This document shows, in pieces, positions 1 to 10,428 of a stretch of DNA of 64,000 nt. A model generated the notes under the pieces. It worked only from the letters and a program-made list of their open reading frames with translations, had not been told where the DNA came from and did not search any database. The position numbers and the translations under genes are program-made. The DNA is from Roseovarius sp. ZX-A-9 (lineage in GTDB: Bacteria > Pseudomonadota > Alphaproteobacteria > Rhodobacterales > Rhodobacteraceae): contig NZ_JAPWHW010000007.1 of the NCBI RefSeq assembly GCF_028369135.1, forward strand, positions 124,001 through 188,000, read 5' to 3'. Every line of letters begins with the position of its first letter. Positions within the stretch are counted from its first letter, which is position 1.

Positions 1-1496
1 GATCTGGGCGAAGAGGGCCGTCAACTGCCCAAGGAAGCCAAGTGGCACAAGGAAGCACCGCGCGGCAAACTGGATCTGCTGGTGACGATCGATTTCCGCA
101 TGTCCACCACCTGCGTCTATTCCGACATCGTTCTGCCAACCGCCAGTTGGTACGAAAAGGACGACATGAACACGTCGGACATGCACCCGTTCATCCACCC
201 GCTTCAGGCGGCGGTTGATCCGGCGTATGAGTCCAAATCGGACTGGGAAATCTTCAAGGCGCTGGCCAAGAAGGTCCAGGAGGTCGCGCCGGAAATCCTC
301 GGGGTGGAAACCGATGTTGTCGCCCTGCCCATCCTGCACGACACCCCTGCCGAAATCGCGCAGGATCAGGTGAAGGACTGGAAAGCTGGCGAATGCGACC
401 TGATTCCCGGCAAGACCGCGCCGAGCTTTATCGCGGTCGAACGGGATTATTCGCGGATCTATGATCGCTTCACGGCGCTTGGCCCGCTGATGGACAAGCT
501 GGGCAATGGCGGCAAGGGGATCACCTGGAACACCCAGACCGAGGTCGACAACCTCGGCGATCTCAGCGGTCGGCAACTGGACGGAACTGCCGCCGGCAGG
601 CCACAGCTGGACACCGCAATCGACGCCTGCGAGGCGGTGCTGATGCTGGCCCCCGAGACCAACGGTGAAGTGGCCGTCAAGGCTTGGCAGGCCCTTGAGA
701 AGGCCACCGGGCGCAAGCACACCCATCTGGCCGATGGTGAACACCACAACAAGATCCGCTTTCGCGATATCGCCGCCCAACCGCGCAAGATCATCTCGTC
801 ACCCACATGGTCTGGCATCGAGAGCGAAAAGGTCAGCTATAACGCGGGCTATACCAACGTGCATGAACTGATCCCGTGGCGCACGCTGACCGGGCGTCAG
901 CAGCTCTATCAGGATCACCTGTGGATGCGCGCCTTTGGCGAGGGCCTGATGAGCTACCGCCCCCCCGTCGACCTCAAGACGATCACCGAGGCCGTGCAGG
1001 ACGAAGGCGATACGCTGCACCTGAACTTCATCACGCCGCACCAGAAATGGGGCATCCATTCGACCTATACCGACAACCTGCTGATGCTGACGCTGAACAG
1101 GGGCGGCCCGGTGGTCTGGCTCTCGGAGGTGGACGCGCAGAAGGTCGGCATTGTCGATAACGACTGGATCGAACTTTACAACGTGAACGGGGCGCTGACC
1201 GCCCGCGCCGTTGTCAGCCAGCGCATCAAGGAAGGCACGACCTTCATGTATCACGCGCAGGAAAAGATCGTGAACACGCCCGGTTCCGAGAAAACCGGCC
1301 ATCGTGGCGGCATCCACAACTCGGTCACCCGCACGGTTCTCAAGCCCACGCACATGATCGGCGGCTATGCCCATCAGGCTTACGGCTTCAACTATTACGG
1401 CACCGTGGGCAGCAACCGCGACGAGTTCGTCGTGGTGCGCAAGATGAAGAAAGTGGACTGGCTCGATCAGCCGGCGAATGAGAAGGAGGCAGCACA

Positions 1497-1500
<4 letters not shown>
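1..1500 (+). CDS. narG: Respiratory nitrate reductase alpha subunit NarG, C-terminal part
   Basis: The frame is open from the first base, so the gene starts before the window; about 499 codons are present of the roughly 1240 usual for NarG. NarG is the molybdopterin-containing catalytic subunit of membrane-bound nitrate reductase, reducing nitrate to nitrite on the cytoplasmic side. The visible part has the molybdopterin-oxidoreductase fold, with text typical of NarG such as DFRMSTTCVYSDIVLPTASW near the left end and the dinucleotide-binding C-terminal domain (GGPVVWLSEVDAQKVGI, then the TGHRGGIHNS segment). The stop overlaps the narH start by 4 nt (ATGA), so the two are translationally coupled. 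Confidence 0.97.
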
Positions 1501-3020
<1,520 letters not shown>

Positions 3021-3021
3021 T

Positions 3022-3738
3022 ATGGCTCCCCAATTGCACGACAGAACGCTCAAGGCCTTGTCCTTGGTTCTGAGTTACCCGACGCGCGAGTTGCAGCATG
3101 CCATGCCCGAGATCGGAGGCGTCCTGGCCTCGGATTCGCGCCTGACGGCCATCGCGCGCCGAGCGTTGCGCCCGCTCGTGGAGGAGCTGGGCGGGCGCGA
3201 CATCTATGACCTCGAAGAGCAGTTTGTGCTGCTCTTCGATCGGTCGCGTACGCTCTCGCTCAACCTGTTCGAGCATGTCCACGGCGAGAGCCGCGACCGG
3301 GGCGGTGCAATGGTGTCGCTGATCGAGACCTATCGCGAACATGGCTACGACCCGGCCACGTCCGAACTACCTGATCACCTGCCGGTATTGCTGGAATTCC
3401 TGTCAATGGTGCCCGCCTCCGAGGCACAAGAGATACTGGCCGACGCGGCCCATATCTTTGCTGCCCTGAGTGAACGGCTTGTCCGGCGCGAGAGTGCCTA
3501 TGCGGCGGTCTTTGACGCGCTGGTGCAACTGTCGGGCGCCAAGGCTGACCGACAGGCTGTCGCCGAGATGCTGAAAGCCGAGGAGGTCGATCCCGAGGAT
3601 CTGGAGGCGCTGGATGCGGTCTGGGAGGAAAGCGAAGTCACCTTTGGCCCGGACCCCAATGCAGGCTGCCCCCAGGTGCGTGACATGCTGTCGCGTATGG
3701 ACACACCCGTAACCCCCGCGCCGCACGCGGCAGAATAG
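3022..3738 (+). CDS. narJ: Nitrate reductase molybdenum cofactor assembly chaperone NarJ
   Basis: A 238-residue all-helical chaperone of the NarJ/NarW (TorD-like) family, which binds apo-NarG and lets cofactor and iron-sulfur insertion finish before membrane docking. The text LSYPTRELQHAMPEIGG near the N terminus and the central LFEHVHGESRDRGGAM segment are typical of the family. The acidic C-terminal third (about residues 175-225) is also usual. It lies exactly between narH and narI, the standard narGHJI order. Confidence 0.96.
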   Translation: MAPQLHDRTLKALSLVLSYPTRELQHAMPEIGGVLASDSRLTAIARRALRPLVEELGGRDIYDLEEQFVLLFDRSRTLSLNLFEHVHGESRDRGGAMVSLIETYREHGYDPATSELPDHLPVLLEFLSMVPASEAQEILADAAHIFAALSERLVRRESAYAAVFDALVQLSGAKADRQAVAEMLKAEEVDPEDLEALDAVWEESEVTFGPDPNAGCPQVRDMLSRMDTPVTPAPHAAE

Positions 3739-3750
3739 GGAGGATCAGAA

Positions 3751-4488
3751 ATGCTATTCGCCAATTTCGATATCAACTACTTCATCTTCGGGGTCATGCC
3801 CTATGTCGCGTTGACCGTGCTGATCGTCGGTTGCATCGCCCGTTACGAGCGCGACCCCTTTACCTGGAAATCCTCGTCGAGCCAGCTCTTGCGGCGCAAG
3901 CAGCTGATCTGGGGTTCGGTGCTGTTTCATGTCGGTATCCTCACGGTGTTTTTTGGCCACCTGATCGGCCTGTTCACCCCGCTCTGGCTGATCGACGCGT
4001 TGGGGGTGCCGCATGGGCTGAAACAATGGGCGGCGGTGGTCATCGGCGGCGCCGCCGGGATCGCGGCGCTGATCGGGGCCACGATGCTGCTGCACCGTCG
4101 GCTGTTCGATCCGCGCATTCGCATCCACTCCAGCTTTGCCGATATCCTGATCCTGGGGCTGATCTGGTTGCAGCTCTTTGTCGGGCTGGGTACGATCATC
4201 CTGACGCTGGAGCATATGGACGGAGTCGAAATGGTCCGCTTCATGACCTGGAGTCAGAGCGTGGTCATGCTCAAGCTCAACGCGTGGGCCCAGGTGGTTG
4301 ATGTGCACTGGCTCTATAAATTCCACATCCTGCTGGGGCTGATCATCGTGACGCTGTTCCCGTTCACCCGACTTGTGCACATGATATCCGGGCTGGCGGC
4401 CCCCTTCCGCTACGTGCTGCGCCCGGGCTACCAACTGGTGCGCTCGCGTCGCAAGCAGACCCGCCCCGCGCATGAACCGGCGGAGTGA
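3751..4488 (+). CDS. narI: Respiratory nitrate reductase gamma subunit NarI (cytochrome b)
   Basis: Membrane anchor and quinol oxidase subunit of nitrate reductase, carrying two b haems. Five hydrophobic segments are visible. Candidate axial haem ligands are H60 and H70 (FHVGILTVFFGH) and H192 and H210 (FHILLG and RLVH). The spacings of 10 and 18 residues match the ligand spacing known for E. coli NarI. Length is 245 residues. A good ribosome site (GGGAGGA) lies before the ATG, 12 nt after the narJ stop. Confidence 0.97.
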   Translation: MLFANFDINYFIFGVMPYVALTVLIVGCIARYERDPFTWKSSSSQLLRRKQLIWGSVLFHVGILTVFFGHLIGLFTPLWLIDALGVPHGLKQWAAVVIGGAAGIAALIGATMLLHRRLFDPRIRIHSSFADILILGLIWLQLFVGLGTIILTLEHMDGVEMVRFMTWSQSVVMLKLNAWAQVVDVHWLYKFHILLGLIIVTLFPFTRLVHMISGLAAPFRYVLRPGYQLVRSRRKQTRPAHEPAE

Positions 4489-4490
4489 GC

Positions 4491-5291
4491 ATGATGAACA
4501 AGACTCTTTTTCCTGATCTCATCGTGAATGGCGAAACCGTGCCTCATGCCGACATCGCGGCAGAGACACAGAACCACACCGGCCCCAAGGGCAAGCCGGG
4601 CATCGTCTGGCGCAAGGCCGCCCATGCCCTGGCGGTGCGGGCGCTGCTGTTGCAGGAGGCGCGCAGGCGCGGTTTGAAGGCCGCGTGTCAGGAACTGACA
4701 CCGGGCCGGTTCGAAACCGAAGAGGAGGCCCTGATCCGGGGCCTTCTCGAGGCCGAGATCGACGTCGCCACACCCTCTGACGACGCCGTGCATGACCTCT
4801 GGGCACGCGACCCCGACCGGTTCCGCGCCCCGCCCCTATGGGAGGTGTCGCACATATTGGTGGCCTGCGATCCACGCGACGAGACCGCGCGCGAACAGGC
4901 CCGCCTGCGCGCCGAAAACCTGGCAGCCCGCGCCACCTCGGGCAAGGAAGACTTTGCCGCGCTGGCGCGCGACAACAGCGATTGCGGGTCAAGCGCCAAT
5001 GGCGGTCAGCTGGGCCAGATGACGCCGGGCGACGCGGTGCCGGAATTCGAGGCCGCGCTGCGCAAGATGGCCGACCGCGAGGTATCAGCCAGCCCGGTTC
5101 TCAGCCGTCATGGCTGGCACATCATCCGCCTGGATGCGGTCGCCTACGGAGCTACGTTGCCCTATGCGGCGGTCAAATCACAAATCGCCGCCGCGATGGA
5201 AAAGACCGCTTGGGCGCAGGCATCGCGCGATTTCGTCGGCAGGTTGATGGCGGCAGCCGAAATCACGGGTCTGCCGGAACGGCCCGAGTAG
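4491..5291 (+). CDS. PpiC-type peptidyl-prolyl cis-trans isomerase (NifM-like)
   Basis: 266 residues from the ATG at 4491; a GTG at 4485 overlapping the narI stop is also possible. The C-terminal half (about residues 115-235) is a parvulin/rotamase domain: VSHILVACD, DFAALARDNSDCGSSANGGQLGQ, GDAVPEFEAAL and RHGWHIIRLD are the standard strands and loops. The N-terminal half resembles NifM. No signal peptide is seen, so it is probably cytoplasmic. A NifM-like isomerase directly after narI is known from Pseudomonas-type nar operons, where a role in NarGHI folding is assumed rather than proven. Confidence 0.9.
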   Translation: MMNKTLFPDLIVNGETVPHADIAAETQNHTGPKGKPGIVWRKAAHALAVRALLLQEARRRGLKAACQELTPGRFETEEEALIRGLLEAEIDVATPSDDAVHDLWARDPDRFRAPPLWEVSHILVACDPRDETAREQARLRAENLAARATSGKEDFAALARDNSDCGSSANGGQLGQMTPGDAVPEFEAALRKMADREVSASPVLSRHGWHIIRLDAVAYGATLPYAAVKSQIAAAMEKTAWAQASRDFVGRLMAAAEITGLPERPE

Positions 5292-5296
5292 ACACC

Positions 5297-5494
5297 ATGT
5301 GCCAGAGCGTAGCATCCAGCGGGAATATCCCAATGAACGTAGCGGATACCCCGTTGGATCGCGACACCTGCGCGCCCCTGACACAGCGCGGGATAGTCGC
5401 CATGCAGGCGATGAAAAATCCCGGCACTGCGGGCGCCGGACAGAGCAGCACGGACGCCCCGCGCCCGGTAGCAAAACTCAAGAAAGGCCAGTGA
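5297..5494 (+). CDS. Small hypothetical protein, 65 codons, in the nar operon
   Basis: An ATG at 5297, 5 nt after the PpiC gene, opens a 65-codon frame ending 2 nt before the carbonic anhydrase ATG; an internal ATG at 5333 is an alternative start. It fills an otherwise empty 205-bp gap and keeps operon-like spacing on both sides. The product is polar with a basic C terminus (VAKLKKGQ). I recognise no family and see no strong ribosome site. It could be spacer DNA that happens to be open. Confidence 0.4.
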   Translation: MCQSVASSGNIPMNVADTPLDRDTCAPLTQRGIVAMQAMKNPGTAGAGQSSTDAPRPVAKLKKGQ

Positions 5495-5496
5495 CC

Positions 5497-6114
5497 ATGC
5501 TCGAAACCCTACTCAAACGCAATCGCGACTGGTCGGACCGGCGCAATGCCGAGGAGCCCGGCTTTTTCCCGCGCCTGTCGCATCAGCAGAAGCCCGAATT
5601 TTTCTGGATCGGTTGCTCGGACAGCCGTGTGCCGGCGAATGTGGTGGCCGGGCTTGATCCCGGCGAGGTCTTTGTGCATCGCAACGTTGCCAATGTCATC
5701 CACAGCGCGGACATGAACATGCTGTCCACGCTTGAATTCGCGGTGGACACGCTGGAAATCCGCGAGATCATCGTCTGCGGCCATTATGGCTGTGGCGGGG
5801 TCCTGGCCGCGACCGACGACCTGCCGCACGGCTTGGCCGATCATTGGCTGGAACCGATCCGCCGTCTGGCCCGGGCCTATGCCGTCGATCTGGCGCAAAC
5901 CACGGATGCCGAGGCGCGCCGCGACCGGCTGGCAGAGTTGAACGTGATCGACGGGGTCAGCCGCGTGGCAGAGACACCGATCCTTCAACGCGCCTGGGCG
6001 CGCGGCGCGCGGGTCGCGGTTCACGGGTTGATCTACGGGTTGAAGGACGGACGGCTGCACGATCTGGATTGCACGATCTCGCACGGTCAGTCCGCTCGGG
6101 ATGCAGCGCAATGA
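5497..6114 (+). CDS. Beta-class carbonic anhydrase
   Basis: Interconverts CO2 and bicarbonate with a catalytic zinc. The zinc ligands and catalytic dyad are plain: C40 with D42 and R44 in GCSDSRVP, and H96 and C99 in CGHYGCGGV. The length (205 residues) is normal for the beta class. The frame is open further upstream, but homology to the family begins at MLETLLKRN, so I start at 5497. It overlaps moeA by 4 nt. Position inside a nitrate reductase operon is unusual; it might serve CO2/bicarbonate or pH balance during anaerobic respiration, which is inference. Confidence 0.95.
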   Translation: MLETLLKRNRDWSDRRNAEEPGFFPRLSHQQKPEFFWIGCSDSRVPANVVAGLDPGEVFVHRNVANVIHSADMNMLSTLEFAVDTLEIREIIVCGHYGCGGVLAATDDLPHGLADHWLEPIRRLARAYAVDLAQTTDAEARRDRLAELNVIDGVSRVAETPILQRAWARGARVAVHGLIYGLKDGRLHDLDCTISHGQSARDAAQ

Positions 6115-7370
6115 CCTTGCTGGACCCGATCCCCGCCCCCGGATGCGGCTGCGACGCCGAGCATGGCAGCCTGGCCTCGGTGCCCAATGCGTTGGCATGG
6201 GCGCTGGCCTGCGTTCGGCCACAGACCCGGACGGAATGCGTGCCACTCCACCTGGCGGCGGGGCGCGTGCTTGCCACGGCTGTCCGGGCACAAACCGACC
6301 TGCCCCGCTTTGCCTGTGCGGCGATGGATGGATATGCGCTGCGGTTCGGCGACGCCCAGGCAGCCGCCCTGCCCGTGAGCGGTACCGCCGCGGCGGGACA
6401 GCCGCCAGCTACACTGCGCCCCGGCACAGCCATGCGTATTTTCACTGGTGCGCCGCTGCCGCACGGCGCCGACACGGTCGTGATGCAGGAAGACACCCGG
6501 CCCGCGACAGGTAACGCCATCGCGCTGATTTCTGCACCCATCAGGGGGGCGCATATCCGCCTGCCCGGCGAAGATCAGCGCGCCGGAGATGTGTTGATCG
6601 CAGAGGGCCAACGGCTGGATGCTCTGGCCATCGGCAGTTGCGCAGGCGCTGGTGCCGGCGAGCTTCAGGTGTTTTGCCGGCCCAAGGTGTCTGTGCTGGT
6701 GACCGGCGACGAACTGACCACGGCAGGCAGCCCCCTTGCCGAAGGCGCGATCTGGGATGTGAACGGGCCGATGATCTCGGCCGCGCTGACGGCGGCGGGC
6801 TGCGAGCTTGTCGATCTGATCCGCCTGCCCGATCAACCCGATCTGCTCCGCGCCACGCTGTTCAAGCTTGCCCGGCGCAACGACATGATCGTGACGAGTG
6901 GGGGCGCGTCGGTAGGCGATCGCGACCATATGGCCGACGTTCTGGCCGATCTCGGGGCCAAGAGCCAGGTCGCCGGAATTGCCATCAAACCTGGCAAGCC
7001 GACCACCGTCGCCACCATTTCCGGCACGCCCGTGCTGGCGCTGCCCGGCAACCCGTTGGCTGCCTTCACGCTCTGGCAGATCCTCGGGCGGGCGATGATC
7101 GCGCGGCTTTCAGGCGCGATGCCCGAGACCACGACCTGCCGGCATGTCCGGGTTACGGGTCCGTTGCGGCACACGCCCGGTCGGTGCGAGTATCGCCCGG
7201 CACATATTGTCGGCTACGGACCGGATGGGCTGGAATGTGTCGTCTGTCCTGACACCACCTATTCCGCGCGCCTGTCACAGGCGCAGGCCGCCGATGGATT
7301 TATCCTGTTTCCCGCCGATTGCGAGGGCCTGAGCCAAGGCGACCTTGCTGAATTCCTGCCGTTTCAATGA
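6111..7370 (+). CDS. moeA: Molybdopterin molybdenumtransferase MoeA
   Basis: Inserts molybdate into adenylylated molybdopterin, the last common step of molybdenum cofactor synthesis. From the ATG at 6111 it has 419 residues, the usual size. Conserved stretches are AAGRVLATAV and DLPRFACAAMDGYAL (N-terminal lobe), RIFTGAPLPHGADTVVMQED, the MoCF-binding lobe GDELTTAGSPLAEGAIWDVN, TSGGASVGDRDH, and LPGNPLAAF followed by domain IV. The reading frame is open upstream of 6111, but that part is antisense-like shadow of the carbonic anhydrase. Its place after narI suits supply of cofactor to NarG. Confidence 0.96.
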   Translation: MTLLDPIPAPGCGCDAEHGSLASVPNALAWALACVRPQTRTECVPLHLAAGRVLATAVRAQTDLPRFACAAMDGYALRFGDAQAAALPVSGTAAAGQPPATLRPGTAMRIFTGAPLPHGADTVVMQEDTRPATGNAIALISAPIRGAHIRLPGEDQRAGDVLIAEGQRLDALAIGSCAGAGAGELQVFCRPKVSVLVTGDELTTAGSPLAEGAIWDVNGPMISAALTAAGCELVDLIRLPDQPDLLRATLFKLARRNDMIVTSGGASVGDRDHMADVLADLGAKSQVAGIAIKPGKPTTVATISGTPVLALPGNPLAAFTLWQILGRAMIARLSGAMPETTTCRHVRVTGPLRHTPGRCEYRPAHIVGYGPDGLECVVCPDTTYSARLSQAQAADGFILFPADCEGLSQGDLAEFLPFQ

Positions 7371-7909
7371 ACAGAAAGATCCCGCGCATGAAAATCGCCT
7401 GTGTGATGAACACCGAACAGGGTGCAACCGACCGTTTTCTCACCCAAACCGCCGCCGCTGCGATCCAACAGGGGCACGCCGTCATCGGCGTGGTTCAGAC
7501 CAACACGCCACGCCCCAAGACGCATCGCTGCGACATGGACGTGCAGGTATTGCCGGACGGACCAATCATCCGCATCTCGCAGGAGTTGGGGCCGCAGGCA
7601 CGTGGTTGCGCGCTTGATCCGGCCGCGCTGGAGCGGGCCGTTGTCGAAGTGCAGAAAACCCTCGCGCAGGGCGCGGACCTGCTGATCGTGAACAAATTCG
7701 GCAAGCACGAAGCCGCCGGGCGCGGCTTCCGCCCCCTGATCGCCGAGGCGCTATCGCAGGATGTGCCGGTTCTGGTGGGTCTCAACCCGCTGAATCGCGC
7801 GGAATTCGAATCCTTCGCGGATGGGCTGGCACAGGAATTGGCCGCAGACAGCGCGACAGTAGCCGACTGGATCGAGACGACCTGCAGGGCACGCAGCGCA
7901 TTGGCCTGA
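7367..7909 (+). CDS. DUF2478 family protein
   Basis: 180 residues from the ATG overlapping the moeA stop; the better family start may be the ATG at 7388 (MKIACVMNTEQGATDR). It matches DUF2478, a small family often found beside molybdenum uptake and cofactor genes and thought to resemble nucleotide-binding P-loop-like proteins. Here I see a beta-strand followed by GATDRFL rather than a full Walker A. NKFGKHEAAGRGF and VPVLVGLNP are conserved blocks. Function is unknown. It is the last gene of the nar operon, so a molybdenum-related role is likely by context. Confidence 0.85.
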   Translation: MNRKIPRMKIACVMNTEQGATDRFLTQTAAAAIQQGHAVIGVVQTNTPRPKTHRCDMDVQVLPDGPIIRISQELGPQARGCALDPAALERAVVEVQKTLAQGADLLIVNKFGKHEAAGRGFRPLIAEALSQDVPVLVGLNPLNRAEFESFADGLAQELAADSATVADWIETTCRARSALA

Positions 7910-7917
7910 GCCGGGGT

Positions 7918-7939
7918 GGCGTCGACACTGGCCGACGCC
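7918..7939 (+). terminator. Possible transcript-end hairpin after the nar operon
   Basis: A perfect 7-bp stem, GGCGTCG (7918-7924) with CGACGCC (7933-7939), starts 8 nt after the DUF2478 stop. There is no T-run behind it, so it is only a candidate terminator or RNA-stabilising hairpin. Confidence 0.35.
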
Positions 7940-8015
7940 TATCCGCTCGCCCGCTTTGCGGAATTTACTGTACGGCGAGCAGCAGGCCCATTGCACAGCC
8001 TCAATGCTGCGTGGT

Positions 8016-8555
8016 TCAGGCCGGATCCCATGGTTTGGGGTCCGACGGATGGGCGCTCGGCCCGCTTGGGCGGAAAACCACGGTCAATCCAATGCCCGCA
8101 TCCGGGCCACCATCAATGTCCTGATACACCACCTGACGCGGGATGATGATCTTGGCCCGGCGCGCATTGTCCTGCGCCGACCAAGGGCGCTCGGTCACAA
8201 CGCAATTACCGGTCTGGCCGGAATAGGACGCTGCCGGCTCAACCTCTTTCAGGAATAGCAGACCATTCACCAACGTCTCGCCATTCAGCACGACCGCGCC
8301 GGTCCCGATCACCTGCCGCGCCCTGCCCCGGGTCACGACAGATTGGCTCTTGCTCTGGGCCCAGACGCCGCAAATGCCCGTTTTACCGCCGATATTCTGA
8401 ACATCCACCGCCACGCTCAGCCCGCCGGGCGAAGTGTAGGTGCCGCCGCCCACGACCGGATTCGGCCCCAGCGTCGCGGTGCCCGCAGGCATAGCAGTGG
8501 AGCAGGCCGCAAGGCCGGCAAGCGCCAGACTGGATATGAGAGCAGGGAATCGCAT
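8016..8555 (-). CDS. Putative lipoprotein, unknown function
   Basis: 179 residues starting at MRFPALISS. It has a short lipoprotein signal with the lipobox LAGLAAC (lipidated Cys at residue 18), so it should be anchored to a membrane from the periplasmic side. The mature part contains PNPVVGGGTYTSPGGL, a probable disulfide pair of cysteines (GICGVW and GNCVVTERPW) and a beta-rich C terminus. I recognise no named family. It is a single gene, convergent with the nar operon. Confidence 0.75.
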   Translation of the reverse strand: MRFPALISSLALAGLAACSTAMPAGTATLGPNPVVGGGTYTSPGGLSVAVDVQNIGGKTGICGVWAQSKSQSVVTRGRARQVIGTGAVVLNGETLVNGLLFLKEVEPAASYSGQTGNCVVTERPWSAQDNARRAKIIIPRQVVYQDIDGGPDAGIGLTVVFRPSGPSAHPSDPKPWDPA

Positions 8556-8627
8556 GAAGCCACCTATTGTCAAAAATCGAACCCATAAGGGCGTGTCACG
8601 AAGCGGATTGCAAGCTTTGCCGCGCTC

Positions 8628-9506
8628 CTAGGCCGGGTCGCCTTGCGCTGCAAATGCCTCGGTTTCGCGCAGCATCTCGGGATACCATTCCTCGATCGTC
8701 GGCAAAAAGGCCTCGCGAATACGCCCGACCTGCTCTGGCGTCAGATCCTCGCGCCAGACACCGGACTGCCCCTTGGCAAAGAAGTTCTGCATGCCTGCGG
8801 GACGCTCGGCAAAGCCCAGCTCACGCTCCTGCTTTTGCATACTTGCAAAGCTGGTCGCCTTGATCGCCCGTGCAAGCCGGGGTTTATCCACCTTCAGGCG
8901 TAGGAATTTTGACAGCAGCTCATTGAAAGTCTTGCCGGGTTTGGCCAGCATGTCCTCGTAGCGCACGATATGGCGCGACAGGCCCGGCGCGCGCGTCCAG
9001 CTCATCACATGGCCATTCCAGCTGCCGAGGGCCTCGTAGATGCCCGCGGGCGTGCCCATGATCATTTCGGGGTCCATCATGCGGGTGATTGCCGTGTCGA
9101 TATCGCAGTTCTGGTGCCGCGCAAAGGACGGCGCAAGGTCGAACGGATTGCGAATGATATAGATCGCCGCCGCCGTTACCTGCGGAGGGATCAGATCTTG
9201 GTCCAAATACTTAATCGCCTGGCAATGCGTCTTGACGAAATGATGATCAGGCTTTGAAGCAGCGATGAGTTCCAGCGCCCGGGGGCGGACTTTAAGCCAT
9301 TCCTCGACGTTATGGGCCTGAAACTTCCCCCCGGTGGCGGCGTCAAAGAAATCCTGCCGCACATCACCGGTGGTAAATTTGCGCAGGTTGTTGATATCCG
9401 GCGCCTCACCCGGCGGCAGCAGGTAATGCGCCAGAAAGCTGCGCATCCACGTATTCCCCGACTTGGGAAACGACGCCAGCCAGATGATACGCTGAAGGTT
9501 ATTCAT
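8628..9506 (-). CDS. Sulfotransferase-domain protein (copy A)
   Basis: 292 residues with the PAPS-dependent sulfotransferase fold. The 5'-phosphosulfate loop ASFPKSGNTWMRSF lies at about residues 11-24, and the 3'-phosphate-binding region is IIRNPFDLAPSFARH. The C-terminal KGQSGVWREDLTPEQ is the usual G-x-x-G-x-W-(K/R) motif. It would move sulfate from PAPS to an alcohol or amine; the acceptor is unknown. It overlaps its paralogue upstream by 4 nt, so the two are co-translated. Confidence 0.9.
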   Translation of the reverse strand: MNNLQRIIWLASFPKSGNTWMRSFLAHYLLPPGEAPDINNLRKFTTGDVRQDFFDAATGGKFQAHNVEEWLKVRPRALELIAASKPDHHFVKTHCQAIKYLDQDLIPPQVTAAAIYIIRNPFDLAPSFARHQNCDIDTAITRMMDPEMIMGTPAGIYEALGSWNGHVMSWTRAPGLSRHIVRYEDMLAKPGKTFNELLSKFLRLKVDKPRLARAIKATSFASMQKQERELGFAERPAGMQNFFAKGQSGVWREDLTPEQVGRIREAFLPTIEEWYPEMLRETEAFAAQGDPA

Positions 9507-10333
9507 TCCAGATATCCGAATTTTTTCATGGTCTTGGCATGATCCTTGCAGATCTGATCCGCCAACGCCGGGTCCAGGTCAGTCTTCCATTGGCCGCTGC
9601 GGCCCGAGGCAAAGAATTTTTCGGCCCCTGCCGGCTTTTCCACGAATCCGGCTTCGGCTTCTTGTTTCGACACTTCGTCGAAACTGGCGTGACGCACGGC
9701 CCGGTCCAACCGTTCAGGGTCAACGGGAACACCCAGATGGGTCAACGTCTTGGCGAACTCTTCATGCGGATTTGCCAGCATATCCTCGTAGCGTAACGTC
9801 AGCACAGGATATGGCGCGTAGCTGGTCCAGCTTTTGACATGCTCGGACCACGAGCCCTGAAACACGGCCACTGTCTTGTCATCGGCCTGGGTGGCGTTGT
9901 CACTACGGGCGATGCGGCTGACCACCTGATCCACCGGTTCGCCATAATGTCTGGCTGCGGACAGGACCATATCGCGCGGATCACGCATGATGTAGATGGC
10001 CGAACGGGTGTATTTAGTCGGAATCAGGTCGACGCCCCGTGCCACCGATTTGATGTTGTGGGTTTTGACCAGGTTTACATCGGCATTATTCGCGACGATG
10101 CCGCGCAACACCTTGTCTCGTAGTGAAAGGGTCAAGGCCAGATCGCGCGTATCGATCTGACGGCGGGCCACCATGTGATAGGTCTTGGCGATGGCATCGC
10201 CCATGCCAAACTTGTTGACCTGGTTGATCGGCATCGGCTCTTTGGTATTCGCCAGGTAATTCGCCAAGAATATCCGCGTCCAAGTGTTCCCAGACTTGGG
10301 GTAGGACGCCAGCCATACAATACTGTTTTTCAT
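9503..10333 (-). CDS. Sulfotransferase-domain protein (copy B)
   Basis: 276 residues, paralogous to the following gene across its whole length. Motifs are ASYPKSGNTWTRIFLANYL at residues 8-26, the 3'-phosphate segment IMRDPRDMVLSAARHYG, and SGRSGQWKTDL near the C terminus. First gene of a two-gene unit, separated from the porin gene by a strong terminator, so it should have its own promoter in 10334-10378. Acceptor unknown; cell-surface polysaccharide or a small metabolite are possible. Confidence 0.9.
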   Translation of the reverse strand: MKNSIVWLASYPKSGNTWTRIFLANYLANTKEPMPINQVNKFGMGDAIAKTYHMVARRQIDTRDLALTLSLRDKVLRGIVANNADVNLVKTHNIKSVARGVDLIPTKYTRSAIYIMRDPRDMVLSAARHYGEPVDQVVSRIARSDNATQADDKTVAVFQGSWSEHVKSWTSYAPYPVLTLRYEDMLANPHEEFAKTLTHLGVPVDPERLDRAVRHASFDEVSKQEAEAGFVEKPAGAEKFFASGRSGQWKTDLDPALADQICKDHAKTMKKFGYLE

Positions 10334-10378
10334 CTTGTCTGCCCGCGTTCAGTTATCACAGGCCCAGATAAAAGAAGA

Positions 10379-10413
10379 CGAGGGGGAAATACATCCCCCT
10401 CGCCCAATTTTTT
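10379..10413 (-). terminator. Intrinsic terminator after the porin gene
   Basis: Perfect 8-bp stem CGAGGGGG (10379-10386) and CCCCCTCG (10395-10402) with an 8-nt loop, 27 nt past the porin stop. On the minus strand it is followed by a pyrimidine-rich tail (TCTTCTTTTA) and preceded by A6, so it can work in both directions. Confidence 0.85.
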
Positions 10414-10428
10414 CCGAATATCCGAAGC

